Shown here piece by piece: positions 49,017 to 57,734 of a stretch of DNA of 64,000 nt. The position numbers were made by a program, and so were the translations under genes. The stretch comes from Corynebacterium sp. (GTDB lineage: Bacteria > Actinomycetota > Actinomycetes > Mycobacteriales > Mycobacteriaceae): positions 1 to 64,000 of the forward strand of contig NZ_JALAGY010000006.1 in NCBI RefSeq assembly GCF_022712195.1, in the 5' to 3' direction. Below the pieces are notes generated by a model. That model ran no database searches. It was not told the DNA's origin and worked only from the letters and a program-made list of their open reading frames with translations. Every line of letters starts with the position of its first letter. The stretch's first letter is position 1.

Positions 49017-49431
49017 GTTTGCCTCCTGGCTCGGCAGTCACTGTCGGGAGTTCCACTCCCGGGGCGGGCCGCCGAAGGTTTCTACTTGGGGTAAGTGTTC
49101 GGTCAAGGAATCCCCTGCCGGTGGCGCCCGGTGTCAGGTGGACGCGGCCCGCGGGGGACAGACAACTGCACAAGGATAGCAGGGGTCGCCTGGAAGGTTA
49201 CACTTCCGTGACCAACTACGCCGTTCGGTCGCCGACAACGGGCCCCACAGGCCCGTCCTCTCCCGGGGTGAAAGTCGCGCCGACTGCCCGGACGCACCCC
49301 CTTCTCCCCTGCCCCGTACCCGCCCGGGACACGGGCCCGGACACGCAGAAACCCCCGGCCCCACCGGAAAGTCCGGCGGAATCGGGGGTCTCCCCACGGC
49401 GGGCACTGACGTGCCCTGCGGAGGATCCTGC
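49017..49431. promoter_or_regulatory. Intergenic region rplO-secY
   Basis: 415 bases without a gene. The part next to rplO holds the terminator at 49351-49389. The part next to secY should hold the secY promoter and a leader. I cannot place boxes with confidence. GC-rich and without a coding frame that resembles a protein. Confidence 0.5.
49351..49389 (-). terminator. Terminator of the rpsH-rplO operon
   Basis: ACCCCCG outer stem pairing with CGGGGGT and an inner CCGGA/TCCGG stem, about 43 bases after the rplO stop codon. Confidence 0.7.
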
Positions 49432-49881
49432 TTACGAGGCGTCGGCGACGGTGCCGCCTACGGCCTCGATCTTCTCCTTGGCGGAGCGGGAGAACTTGTC
49501 AGCGGTCACGTTGAGTGCCACGGAGATCTCGCCGTCGCCCAGGACCTTCACGGGCTGGTTCGCGCGGACCAGGCCGGCGGACACGATGTCCGCGACGGTC
49601 ACGTCGCCACCCTTGGGGAAGGCCTTGGCCAGGTCGGAGACGTTGACGACCTGGAAGACGACCTTCGCCGGGTTCTTGAAGCCCTTGAGCTTCGGCAGCC
49701 GCATGTGCAGCGGCATCTGGCCACCCTCGAAGGCGGCAGAGACCTGCTTGCGGGCGCGGGTGCCCTTGGTACCACGACCGGCGGTCTTGCCCTTGGATGC
49801 CTCACCACGACCGACGCGGGTCTTGGCGGTGTTGGCACCCTTGGACGGCCGGAGGTCGTGCAGCTTGATGGGTTCGCTCAT
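49432..49881 (-). CDS. rplO: 50S ribosomal protein L15
   Basis: 149 residues. [20 protein letters not shown], the basic Gly/Lys-rich segment [19 protein letters not shown], and the C-terminal domain with [20 protein letters not shown]. Last gene of the rpsH-rplF-rplR-rpsE-rpmD-rplO operon. Two bases after rpmD. Confidence 0.96.
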   Translation of the reverse strand: MSEPIKLHDLRPSKGANTAKTRVGRGEASKGKTAGRGTKGTRARKQVSAAFEGGQMPLHMRLPKLKGFKNPAKVVFQVVNVSDLAKAFPKGGDVTVADIVSAGLVRANQPVKVLGDGEISVALNVTADKFSRSAKEKIEAVGGTVADAS

Positions 49882-49883
49882 TG

Positions 49884-50069
49884 TTACTCCCCTGCTACTT
49901 CCTCGACCTGGACCAGGTGGCGCACGGTGTTGATCTGACCGCGGACGATGGGACCGTCCTCACGGATGACCGACTGGCCGATACGCTTCAGGCCAAGCGA
50001 GCGCAGCGAGTTCCGCTGCTTAGGAATGGTTCCGACAGTGCCCTTGAGCTGGGTGATCTTCAGTGCCAT
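49884..50069 (-). CDS. rpmD: 50S ribosomal protein L30
   Basis: 61 residues: [58 protein letters not shown]. Complete small L30. Five bases after rpsE. Confidence 0.95.
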   Translation of the reverse strand: MALKITQLKGTVGTIPKQRNSLRSLGLKRIGQSVIREDGPIVRGQINTVRHLVQVEEVAGE

Positions 50070-50074
50070 CTCAA

Positions 50075-50722
50075 TCACGCTCCCTGTCCTGCGGCGCGGG
50101 CGCGCAGCATCGGTGCCGGGGTGACCTCTTCGAGGGTCTTGCCACGACGTGCGGCGACCTCTTCGGGGCGGACCAGCTGCTTGAGTGCGTCCACGGTGGC
50201 GTGGACGACGTTGATGGCGTTGTCGGAGCCCAGGGACTTCGACAGGACGTCCTGGACGCCGGCGCACTCGAGCACGGGGCGGGCGGCACCGCCGGCGATG
50301 ACACCGGTACCCGGTGCAGCGGGCTTCATCCACACGACACCAGCGGCGGCTTCGCCCTGGACCTCGTGGGTGATGGTGCCGGCGATCATCGGGACGCGGA
50401 AGAAGTTCTTGCGGGCTTCCTCGGCACCCTTCTGGATCGCGGCGGGGACTTCCTTGGCCTTGCCGTAGCCGACGCCGACCATGCCCTGGCCGTCACCGAC
50501 GATGACGAGGGCGGTGAAGCTGAAGCGACGACCACCCTTGACCACCTTGGAGACGCGGTTGATGGTCACGACGCGCTCGAGGTACTGCGAGCGCTCGTCC
50601 TGCTGGTCACGACGGCCACCGCGGCGGTCGTCGCGACCACCGTTGTTGCCGCGGCCCCGGTTGTCCCGGTTGTCCTTGTTGTTGTCGGCGGTGCGTCCGC
50701 CGTTACGATCACGTTCCGACAT
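50075..50722 (-). CDS. rpsE: 30S ribosomal protein S5
   Basis: 215 residues. The N-terminal 40 residues are an Asn/Arg/Gly/Asp-rich extension ([16 protein letters not shown]). The conserved core begins [20 protein letters not shown] and contains [20 protein letters not shown] and [18 protein letters not shown] 50722 was chosen over GTG 50725. Ribosomal decoding fidelity protein. Confidence 0.95.
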   Translation of the reverse strand: MSERDRNGGRTADNNKDNRDNRGRGNNGGRDDRRGGRRDQQDERSQYLERVVTINRVSKVVKGGRRFSFTALVIVGDGQGMVGVGYGKAKEVPAAIQKGAEEARKNFFRVPMIAGTITHEVQGEAAAGVVWMKPAAPGTGVIAGGAARPVLECAGVQDVLSKSLGSDNAINVVHATVDALKQLVRPEEVAARRGKTLEEVTPAPMLRARAAGQGA

Positions 50723-50762
50723 CACGCAGTCCTTCCGTCGGTGAAAATGTTGTCGTTGCGCA

Positions 50763-51167
50763 TTAGAACTTCAGACCACCTTCACGTGCGGCGTCTGCCA
50801 GTGCGGCGACACGGCCGTGGTACTGGTAGCCACCACGGTCGAAGACCACGGTCTCGATGCCGGCGGCCTTGGCGCGCTCGGCGATCAGCTGACCGACGCG
50901 GGCGCCACGGTCCTTCTTGTCACCGTCCAGCGCACGGACGTCGGGCTCGATCGTCGACGCAGCGGCCAGGGTGTGGCCCTTGGTGTCGTCGATGACCTGG
51001 ACGTGCATGTGCCGGGAGGTGCGGTGCACCACGAGACGCGGGGTCTCGGGGGTACCGGAGATGTTCTTGCGCAGACGGTAGTGACGACGTGCGCGTGCGA
51101 CGCGGCGGCGGGTGGAGATGTCCTTGCCCACCGGGATGCGCTTGTTGCTTGCAGTGCTCTGTGCCAT
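50763..51167 (-). CDS. rplR: 50S ribosomal protein L18
   Basis: 134 residues. The basic N-terminus [20 protein letters not shown] is followed by [20 protein letters not shown] and the ending [25 protein letters not shown]. It binds 5S rRNA. 40 bases before rpsE. Confidence 0.95.
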   Translation of the reverse strand: MAQSTASNKRIPVGKDISTRRRVARARRHYRLRKNISGTPETPRLVVHRTSRHMHVQVIDDTKGHTLAAASTIEPDVRALDGDKKDRGARVGQLIAERAKAAGIETVVFDRGGYQYHGRVAALADAAREGGLKF

Positions 51168-51169
51168 CT

Positions 51170-51706
51170 CTACTTACCCGTCTTTCCGACCTTGCGACGG
51201 ATCTGCTCGCCCGCGTAGCGGATACCCTTGCCCTTGTAGGGGTCGTCCTTACGGAGACGACGGATATTGGCGGCGATCTGTCCGACCAGCTGCTTATCGA
51301 TACCGGTGATGGAGAACTTGGTGTTTCCGTCGACCGCGAAGGTGATTCCCTCCGGAGCCTCGATGAGGACCGGGTGGGAGTAGCCGAGGGCGAACTCGAG
51401 GTTGCTGCCCTTGGCCTGGACGCGGTAGCCGACTCCGAAGATCTCCATCTTCGTGGTGTATCCCTCGGTCACGCCGACAACCATGTTGTTGACGAGAGAG
51501 CGGGACAGACCGTGCAGGGAGCGGTTCTTGCGGTGGTCGTCCGGACGGCTGACGATGAGCTCGTTACCCTCCTGGGCAACGGAGATCGGAGCCGGGATGA
51601 CCTGCGAAAGAGTTCCCTTGGGGCCCTTGACCTCGACGTTCTGGCCGTCGATGGTGACGGTGACGCCGGAGGGAAGGACCACGGGGTTCTTACCGATTCG
51701 TGACAT
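51170..51706 (-). CDS. rplF: 50S ribosomal protein L6
   Basis: 178 residues: [20 protein letters not shown], two repeated L6 domains, and the family end [27 protein letters not shown]. Two bases before rplR. Confidence 0.96.
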   Translation of the reverse strand: MSRIGKNPVVLPSGVTVTIDGQNVEVKGPKGTLSQVIPAPISVAQEGNELIVSRPDDHRKNRSLHGLSRSLVNNMVVGVTEGYTTKMEIFGVGYRVQAKGSNLEFALGYSHPVLIEAPEGITFAVDGNTKFSITGIDKQLVGQIAANIRRLRKDDPYKGKGIRYAGEQIRRKVGKTGK

Positions 51707-51721
51707 TGCTTCGTCCTCCTT

Positions 51722-52120
51722 CTACCAGACGTAGGCGAGGACTTCCCCACCCACGCCCTTCTCGGTCGCCTGACGGTCGGTCAGCAGGCCGTGGGAGGTG
51801 GAGATGATCGCCACGCCCAGGCCGCCGAGGACCTTCGGGAGGTTGGTGGACTTGGCGTACACGCGCAGGCCCGGCTTGGACACGCGACGCAGCCCTGCGA
51901 TCGAGCGCTCGCGGGACGCACTGTACTTCAGTTCCAGGGTGAGCTTCTTACCGGTCGAGGCGTCCTCGACGGCGTAGTCGGCGATGTAGCCCTCGGACTT
52001 GAGGATCTCGGCGATGTTCGCCTTGATCTTCGAGGACGGCATCGAGACGCTGTCGTGGTACGCGTTGGACGCGTTCCTCACGCGGGACAGCATGTCCGCG
52101 ATGGGGTCAGTCATGGTCAT
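51722..52120 (-). CDS. rpsH: 30S ribosomal protein S8
   Basis: 132 residues: [40 protein letters not shown], and the C-terminal signature [20 protein letters not shown]. First gene of this half of the spc operon. rplN-rplX-rplE-rpsN are not directly upstream, so the spc operon is split here as in corynebacteria. Confidence 0.96.
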   Translation of the reverse strand: MTMTDPIADMLSRVRNASNAYHDSVSMPSSKIKANIAEILKSEGYIADYAVEDASTGKKLTLELKYSASRERSIAGLRRVSKPGLRVYAKSTNLPKVLGGLGVAIISTSHGLLTDRQATEKGVGGEVLAYVW

Positions 52121-52510
52121 GGAAGTGACCTCTAGCCTTTCTCGTCACGGTTCCCCGTCCACCCGGGCGTCACCGCGCATTTGTGTCCGGCAACTCCACG
52201 CTCCCCGGACTCAGTAGTCCGGTTTGCTCGCTGCCTTGTGTTCCGCGCGGCCGCAATAGGCGGTGGGCCTGCGACAAAGTGGTTCATGTTCAGGAGTCTC
52301 GACATGCTGCGGTGGTGCGGTGCTGTCCGTGACGGACGCGGTTGACCCCACAGCGAGACCCGTTCACGTTACCAACCAGGGAAAATAAAGGCAAAACCGT
52401 GGCCCTGCGGGCCTCCGACTCCCCCGCCCGACCGTTGTTGTGGTCAACTATGGGCGTAGGCTCAAGACCTGCATCCATCTTCCGGGACACAGTGAGGACA
52501 CCCCAGCGCA
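52121..52510. promoter_or_regulatory. Divergent rpsH / purF control region
   Basis: 390 bases without a supported gene. It must hold the rpsH operon promoter and leader on the minus strand and the purF promoter on the plus strand (listed separately). I see no strong palindrome or riboswitch-like structure. Confidence 0.5.
52435..52462 (+). promoter_or_regulatory. Promoter of purF
   Basis: TTGTTG (52435-52440), 16 bases, TAGGCT (52457-52462), with the purF ATG 48 bases later behind GAGGA. Confidence 0.5.
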
Positions 52511-54004
52511 ATGTGCGGCATCGTCGGCATGGTGGGAAACCAGCCGGTCAACCAGGACATTTACGACGCTCTCCTGCTTCTGCAGCATCGCGGGCAGGAC
52601 TCGACGGGCATGGCCACCGCCGAGGAGGGGGGACACCTGCACCTCTTCCGGGCCCGCGGCATGGTGCGGGAGTCCTTCCGCACCCGCGACATGCGGTCAC
52701 TGCTCGGGACCGCCGGCCTGGGCCACGTGCGGTACGTGACCCGCGGCGCGGCGACCAACGAGCAGGAGTCACAGCCCTTCTACGTCAACTCCCCCTACGG
52801 CATCACCCTGGTGCACAACGGGAACCTGACGAACACCCGTGAACTGACCACGGAGATGCGCCACCGCGACCGCCGGCACCTCAACACCTCCAGCGACACC
52901 GAACTGCTGCTCAACGTCCTGGCACACGAGCTGCAGTCCACCACCGGCCCGGACGAGCTCAACGCCGACGGCATCTTCGACGCGGTGACCGCCACCATGG
53001 GACGTATCGAGGGCGCCTACGGTGTGATCTCGCTGATCGCCCACCACGGCCTGCTGGCCTTCCGCGACCCGAACGGGATCCGTCCCCTGGTCCTGGGCCG
53101 GCGTCGTCCGACGGCCACCGGCGGATCGCGCGCCGTCGGCGGGCACGACGAGTGGGTCGTCGCCAGCGAGTCGCTGGTGCTGGAGAACGCCGACTACGAG
53201 ATCGAGCGCGAGATCGCCCCGGGCGAGGCCGTGTTCATCACCACCGACGGTGTCCTGCACTCGCGTCAGTGTGTCGCCGACGCCCGCCTGGAGCCCTGCT
53301 CCTTCGAGTACGTCTACCTGGCCCGGCCCGACTCCGTGATGAACGGCATCAGCGTCTACGACTCCCGCCTGCGCATGGGGGCCCGGCTGGCGACGACCAT
53401 CGCCGAACACGTGCCCACCGAGGACGTGGACGTGGTCATGCCGATCCCCGACTCCGCACGTCCGGCGGCCATGGAGGTCGCCCGGGTCCTGGACCTCCCC
53501 TACCGCGAGGGCTTCTTCAAGAACCGCTACGTGGGACGTACCTTCATCATGCCCGGGCAGGCGGTGCGCAAGAAGAGCGTGCGGCAGAAGCTGAACGCCA
53601 TGTCCTCGGAGTTCGCCGGCAAGCACGTGCTGCTCATCGACGACTCGATCGTGCGCGGCACCACCAGCTACGAGATCATCGCCATGGCCCGCGCCGCCGG
53701 TGCCCGGAAGGTCAGCTTCGCCTCCGCCGCTCCCCCGATCCGGCACCCGCACGTCTACGGCATCAACATCCCCGACAGGGACGAGCTCGTCGCCGCCGGA
53801 CGGTCGGTGCCGGAGGTCTGCAAGGTGCTCGGCGCCGACCACCTCGTCTACCAGAAGGTCGAGGACCTCGAGGGTGCGATCCTTGACGGGCAGACGGACA
53901 CCCGGCTCGACGGCCTCGACATGAGCTGCTTCGACGGCCGGTACGTCACCGGCACCGTCACCGACGAGTACCTGGAGTGGGTCCGCGACAACCAGGTGTC
54001 CTGA
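52511..54004 (+). CDS. purF: Amidophosphoribosyltransferase, E. coli type
   Basis: 497 residues. It makes 5-phosphoribosylamine from PRPP and glutamine, the first step of purine synthesis. The amidase nucleophile is Cys2 (MCGIVGMVGNQPVNQDIYDA), with no propeptide. The PRPP motif is VLLIDDSIVRGTT (374-386). Along its whole length it reads like E. coli PurF (YVNSPYGITLVHNGNLTNTR; FKNRYVGRTFIMPGQ) and lacks the 4Fe-4S cysteines and propeptide of the B. subtilis/mycobacterial type. It may be an acquired or second copy. The nucleosidase gene follows after 17 bases. Confidence 0.93.
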   Translation: MCGIVGMVGNQPVNQDIYDALLLLQHRGQDSTGMATAEEGGHLHLFRARGMVRESFRTRDMRSLLGTAGLGHVRYVTRGAATNEQESQPFYVNSPYGITLVHNGNLTNTRELTTEMRHRDRRHLNTSSDTELLLNVLAHELQSTTGPDELNADGIFDAVTATMGRIEGAYGVISLIAHHGLLAFRDPNGIRPLVLGRRRPTATGGSRAVGGHDEWVVASESLVLENADYEIEREIAPGEAVFITTDGVLHSRQCVADARLEPCSFEYVYLARPDSVMNGISVYDSRLRMGARLATTIAEHVPTEDVDVVMPIPDSARPAAMEVARVLDLPYREGFFKNRYVGRTFIMPGQAVRKKSVRQKLNAMSSEFAGKHVLLIDDSIVRGTTSYEIIAMARAAGARKVSFASAAPPIRHPHVYGINIPDRDELVAAGRSVPEVCKVLGADHLVYQKVEDLEGAILDGQTDTRLDGLDMSCFDGRYVTGTVTDEYLEWVRDNQVS

Positions 54005-54008
54005 GCGG

Positions 54009-54014
54009 TAGATT
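54009..54014 (+). promoter_or_regulatory. -10 box (TAGATT) of the nucleosidase gene, leaderless layout
   Basis: TAGATT, then GGGGACC (7 bases), then ATG 54022. It overlaps the end region of purF. Confidence 0.45.
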
Positions 54015-54021
54015 GGGGACC

Positions 54022-54675
54022 ATGCTCGAACTCTTCCAGGAACGGTTCCAGGGAACTTTCCGGGGCCGGGTGGCCCTCGGACAGCCGCTGGTCGTCGTCG
54101 CCGTCGCGGCCGAGGCCGCCGACATGGACGAGGACGCCCCGGTCCTCATCACCGGCATCGGACGTCTCAACGCCACACTCGCGGTGACCGACTGCCTGCA
54201 CCGGTACCTCCGGGCCGGTGGGCTGCCCAGCGCGGTCATCAACATCGGCACCGCCGGTGCGCTGCGCCCGGGACTCACCGGTGTCCACCGGGTCGACCGG
54301 GTGATCCTGCACGACTTCTCCCACGCCGGCGTGGCCGCCCTGACCGGCCGCGACGAGTACCCGCCGATCGACCTGGCGACGTCCGGCGCAGACTCCTCCC
54401 CGGGCCTCACCCTGGCCACCGGCGACGTCTTCGTCGACGACGCCGCCACACGTGACCGGCTGGCGCAGGACGCCCACCTGGTGGACATGGAGGGTTACGC
54501 CGTGGCGGCCGTCGCGCAGTGGTTCGGCGTGCCGGTGCAGTTGGCGAAGATCGTCAGCGACTCGGCCGACGACACGGCCGGGGCATCGTGGCACCGGGAG
54601 CTGCCCGCCCTGGCCCGTCAGCTCGCGGACCACTCCCGCCAGGCGCTCGGAGGCCCGCCACACCCGGCCCCCTGA
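54022..54675 (+). CDS. Nucleoside phosphorylase/nucleosidase family protein (MTA/SAH nucleosidase-like)
   Basis: 217 residues, purine nucleoside phosphorylase superfamily. Motifs are LVVVAVAAEAADM (start), ITGIGRLNATLAV, NIGTAGALRPGLTGVHRVDR and the purine site LVDMEGYAVAAVAQWFGVPV with the Glu that contacts the ribose, then KIVSDSADD, whose Asp is the catalytic acid. It should cleave a purine (thio)nucleoside to base and sugar. The substrate is not decided by sequence. Directly behind purF, so purine salvage/recycling fits. Confidence 0.78.
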   Translation: MLELFQERFQGTFRGRVALGQPLVVVAVAAEAADMDEDAPVLITGIGRLNATLAVTDCLHRYLRAGGLPSAVINIGTAGALRPGLTGVHRVDRVILHDFSHAGVAALTGRDEYPPIDLATSGADSSPGLTLATGDVFVDDAATRDRLAQDAHLVDMEGYAVAAVAQWFGVPVQLAKIVSDSADDTAGASWHRELPALARQLADHSRQALGGPPHPAP

Positions 54676-54694
54676 CCGTCGGGTAAGCATGTGC

Positions 54695-54700
54695 TAACTT
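54695..54700 (+). promoter_or_regulatory. -10 box (TAACTT) of the lipoprotein gene, leaderless layout
   Basis: TAACTT, 6 bases, ATG 54707. Confidence 0.4.
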
Positions 54701-54706
54701 CTGACC

Positions 54707-55864
54707 ATGCCCTCACGTCGACCGACCTCCCCGCGCCGCGTCGGCGCCACGATCAGCGCACTCGTCACCGCCGCGGCACTGGTGGCGGGCTCACTGACCG
54801 CCTGCGGCATCGGTGCGGAGAACGGTGCCGGAAGCACCGCCCAGGCACAGGAGACCTCCTTCGGGACGGCGCTCGGGACGTTCAACTCCCTGGTCGGGGA
54901 CGGCCTCCCGGACGCCCGTGACAGGCAGGGGGTCTCCCACGCCGCGACCGTCGGCGACGTGACCCCCGTGAGCGGGGACGGGGTGACGTCCCCCGCGGAC
55001 GCCGACCTCCCCGTCGAACTGACGGACGCCGACGGGCACGACGTCACCGTCGGCGACATCTCGCGCATCATCCCCCTGGACATCTACGGCACGCTCTCGC
55101 GGACCCTCGCCGGACTCGGGCTCCGGGACAACATCGTCGGACGCACCGTGTCGTCCACCGAGCCCGCCCTGCGGGATCTCCCGGTGGTCACCCGGGGCGG
55201 CCATTCCGTCAACGCCGAAGCCGTGCTGAACCTGAACCCGTCGCTGATCCTCGTCGACGACAACATCGGGCCGGCCGAGGCCCTCGACCAGATCCGCGAC
55301 GCCGGGGTACCTGTGGTCAGGGTCAGCCCCGGACACACGCTGGACTCCGTGGGCAACGACATCGCCACCGTCGCGGGAATCGTCGGCCTCCCGCGCAACG
55401 GTGAGCTCCTCGGCGAACGTGCCGACTCGGAGATCGCCCAGGCCACGTCAGCCATCCGTGAGGCCACCGACCGGGCCGTCCCCGGCCGCCCGCTACGCAT
55501 GGCGTTCCTCTACGCCCGCGGCGACGGCGGCGTGTTCTACATCCTCGGCCCCGACGACGGCACCGACGACCTCATCGAGTCACTCGGCGGCGTCGACGCC
55601 GCGAAGGAGGAGGGCATCGGGCAGGCCTCCCCCGCCAACGCGGAGTCGCTGGCGGACCTCGACCCCGATGTACTGGTGATGATGGCGGACGGCCTGGACT
55701 CCGCCGGCGGGCTGGACGGACTGCTGTCCAGGCCGGGGATCGCGCAGACCACCGCCGGCGAGAACGAACGGGTCCTGGCCATTCCGGACAGTCAGTCGTT
55801 GAGCTTCGGGCCACAGTCCGGCGAGATGCTGCTCACTGCCGCGGCCGCGCTGTACGGCGGCTGA
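54707..55864 (+). CDS. Heme/iron ABC transporter-type substrate-binding lipoprotein (HmuT-like)
   Basis: 385 residues. The signal peptide ends in a lipobox GSLTAC (Cys33), so the protein is anchored outside the membrane. The substrate-binding fold of class III (PF01497) follows: IIPLDIYGTLSRTLAGLGLR, IVGRTVSSTEPALRDLPVVT, GHSVNAEAVLNLNPSLILVD, and DLDPDVLVMMADGL plus the C-terminal SGEMLLTAAAALYGG. This wording is closest to HmuT-type heme-binding proteins. No permease or ATPase gene is adjacent, so it is an orphan here. Heme as ligand is inference. Confidence 0.75.
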   Translation: MPSRRPTSPRRVGATISALVTAAALVAGSLTACGIGAENGAGSTAQAQETSFGTALGTFNSLVGDGLPDARDRQGVSHAATVGDVTPVSGDGVTSPADADLPVELTDADGHDVTVGDISRIIPLDIYGTLSRTLAGLGLRDNIVGRTVSSTEPALRDLPVVTRGGHSVNAEAVLNLNPSLILVDDNIGPAEALDQIRDAGVPVVRVSPGHTLDSVGNDIATVAGIVGLPRNGELLGERADSEIAQATSAIREATDRAVPGRPLRMAFLYARGDGGVFYILGPDDGTDDLIESLGGVDAAKEEGIGQASPANAESLADLDPDVLVMMADGLDSAGGLDGLLSRPGIAQTTAGENERVLAIPDSQSLSFGPQSGEMLLTAAAALYGG

Positions 55865-55991
55865 GCTCCCTGGCGACGGTCAATCCCTTGCACCGGTGAG
55901 CGCCCGCGCAGGACCGACAGTTCTCCGTGCGACCCAGCTGTCGAAAGCAGTCGTCGCCGAGCGTCAGGGCTGACCGATGTCGGCACCTGAC

Positions 55992-56927
55992 TCACACGTC
56001 CGGGTACCAGTCCTGCACCGGGCGGTCGGTGTCGAGTGCCTCCTCTTCCCGCCGGCGCCGGTCATGGGCGAGCACGAATCTCACTGTGTCGGCCACCTCG
56101 GCTCCCACGTACCCCGGCACGGTCTTCACAGTGTGGTCCGCATAGCGCAAGAGCAACCAGTTCCACCTGGTGACCTGGTTGCCTTTGTGCCGGTCCCTGA
56201 CGAAAGACGACCTCCGCGCCTTCCCCTCACCGTGGAACGCATAGCTGTCGATCTCGACCAGCAGACGCGCCTCCCTGATCATCACGTCGAACCAGTACCC
56301 TCTGAACAGCTTGTTCGTCTCCACGGTGACCGCGCCTGAAGCCACTTCCTCCGCCAGCGCACGCCTGATGACCTTCACCGCGGTCGTCTCCAGGTCACTC
56401 GCCGTGCCGAGGACAGCCCGGGGCAGGAACTGTGCGAGACGTGCCCGCTCACCACGGGTGAGACCGGCCCGGTCCTCGTCCAGCCGGCGCGTCCCCTTGA
56501 ATCCGGAGTAGCCCATCTCCAGGACCCGCACGGCTGTTCCCTCGTCGGAGGCGCTGAGGTCGACCGCCACCTTCGCGGGGACGGAGACCTGGAGCCACTC
56601 CACCTGCCGGGAAGGTTTCGGTGTCCGTCGCCGGAGCACCAGGCGGGTCGCCGCGGTCCTGGACGTGGGGTGCTCCGCCGTCGCGGGCCACTCCATCGGA
56701 AGTGCACCGTACAGGAAGGCTGCGGTACGACCGGTGAAGATGATTCCCGGGTACGCCCTGGCGAAGGCCATGAGGATGATCTTCGGGTTGTCCTCGGAGA
56801 CGTAGAACCCGTGGGCCACCCTGATGAGTTCCCCCTGTGTGACGGCACGTCCTATGTCCCTGTAGGTGTGTCCATCACTTCGTAGCTGTGCGCTGGACCA
56901 GATGGCGCGGTCCGTGAACTCCCCCAC
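55992..56927 (-). CDS. wHTH (AbiEi-like) - DUF559 endonuclease-fold protein
   Basis: 311 residues. The N-terminal part resembles the winged-helix AbiEi antitoxin-type domain (RDIGRAVTQGELIRVAHGFY, then GRTAAFLYGALPMEW). The C-terminal part (about 175-300) resembles DUF559, the Vsr-like PD-(D/E)xK fold, with Asp214 (YWFDVMI), Glu225-x-Asp227 (LLVEIDSYAFHG), His232 and ending RWNWLLLRYADHTV. GTG 56927 has an AGGGGAGGG site. No cognate AbiEii toxin is adjacent. Such solitary proteins are common in actinobacteria. Function unknown, possibly a DNA-binding nuclease. Confidence 0.7.
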   Translation of the reverse strand: MGEFTDRAIWSSAQLRSDGHTYRDIGRAVTQGELIRVAHGFYVSEDNPKIILMAFARAYPGIIFTGRTAAFLYGALPMEWPATAEHPTSRTAATRLVLRRRTPKPSRQVEWLQVSVPAKVAVDLSASDEGTAVRVLEMGYSGFKGTRRLDEDRAGLTRGERARLAQFLPRAVLGTASDLETTAVKVIRRALAEEVASGAVTVETNKLFRGYWFDVMIREARLLVEIDSYAFHGEGKARRSSFVRDRHKGNQVTRWNWLLLRYADHTVKTVPGYVGAEVADTVRFVLAHDRRRREEEALDTDRPVQDWYPDV

Positions 56928-57095
56928 TGTCGCCCTCCCCTGTGCCGACGGGCGGCCCCCGTGCCGCCTTCACCGTCGCTGTGCCACTGTACCTTCGACG
57001 TCGTGGTCCGGGGGGCCGGGGAGTCAGGTGCCGGGATCTGCAGCCACCGAGCCTCCGCCGGGCCCGTAGTCGGCACCTGGTTCACAGGCCACAGG

Positions 57096-57734
57096 TCACC
57101 GGCCCTCGAGCTCCTCGATCCGGGCCTTCAGCGCCGCGATGTCGGCCCGGTACAGGTCCAGCCGTTCCTCGATGTCCTCACGGGTCCAACGCGGGGTGAT
57201 CTGCTTGGAGCAGTTCGCGTCCGAGGCGGTGACGTCCACGATCACGACCCGCTCGATCACCGAGGTGATCCGACGCTCCCCCAGGTCCCGTACCTGCTCG
57301 ACCAGGTCGGGGTCGTCGTCGGCCTCCACGGTGCGGGCGTGGCCGAAGACCTTCACCCTGGATCTGGTCGGGAAGTCGACGAAGAAGAGGCAGACACGGC
57401 TGTCCCTGTCGAGGTTCCCCGCGGTGACGAACTGTCTGTTCCCGGCGAAGTCCGGGAACATCAGGCGCGACCCCCCGGGTGTCGGGGTCACGGTCACGAA
57501 GCCGGCGGGCCCGCCCTTGTGCTGGACGTAGGGCCAGCCTGTGCCGGTGACGGTGGCCATCATGAACATCCGTGCCTGGCGGATGAGCTTGATGTCCCGC
57601 GGGTCGAGTTCCGCGCCGGACGCCCCCGTGGTGTCGACCCGGTTGCCGACCCCGCGGGCCTCCTGGCGAGCGGTGACGAAGTCGTCGAAGGCGATGTCCG
57701 GGTAGTTCTCCGTACGGTTCTCCGGGGTGTTCAC
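57096..57734 (-). CDS. Pyridoxamine 5'-phosphate oxidase-fold protein
   Basis: 212 residues from GTG 57734, which overlaps the stop codon of the MoeB-like gene by four bases behind a GGAG site. ATG 57749 is an alternative. The split-barrel flavin fold is seen in IRQARMFMMATVTGTGWPYV, QHKGGPAGFVTV, NRQFVTAGNLDRDSRVCLFF and TRSRVKVFGHARTVEADDD. The C-terminus is a coiled coil (EDIEERLDLYRADIAALKAR). Probably a flavin- or F420-dependent reductase of unknown substrate. Its coupling to a cofactor operon may be positional only. Confidence 0.75.
   Translation of the reverse strand: MNTPENRTENYPDIAFDDFVTARQEARGVGNRVDTTGASGAELDPRDIKLIRQARMFMMATVTGTGWPYVQHKGGPAGFVTVTPTPGGSRLMFPDFAGNRQFVTAGNLDRDSRVCLFFVDFPTRSRVKVFGHARTVEADDDPDLVEQVRDLGERRITSVIERVVIVDVTASDANCSKQITPRWTREDIEERLDLYRADIAALKARIEELEGR

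Noticed and set aside
55992..56927. AbiE toxin-antitoxin pair
   Set aside because: Only an antitoxin-like DNA-binding domain is present. No nucleotidyltransferase toxin gene lies on either side.
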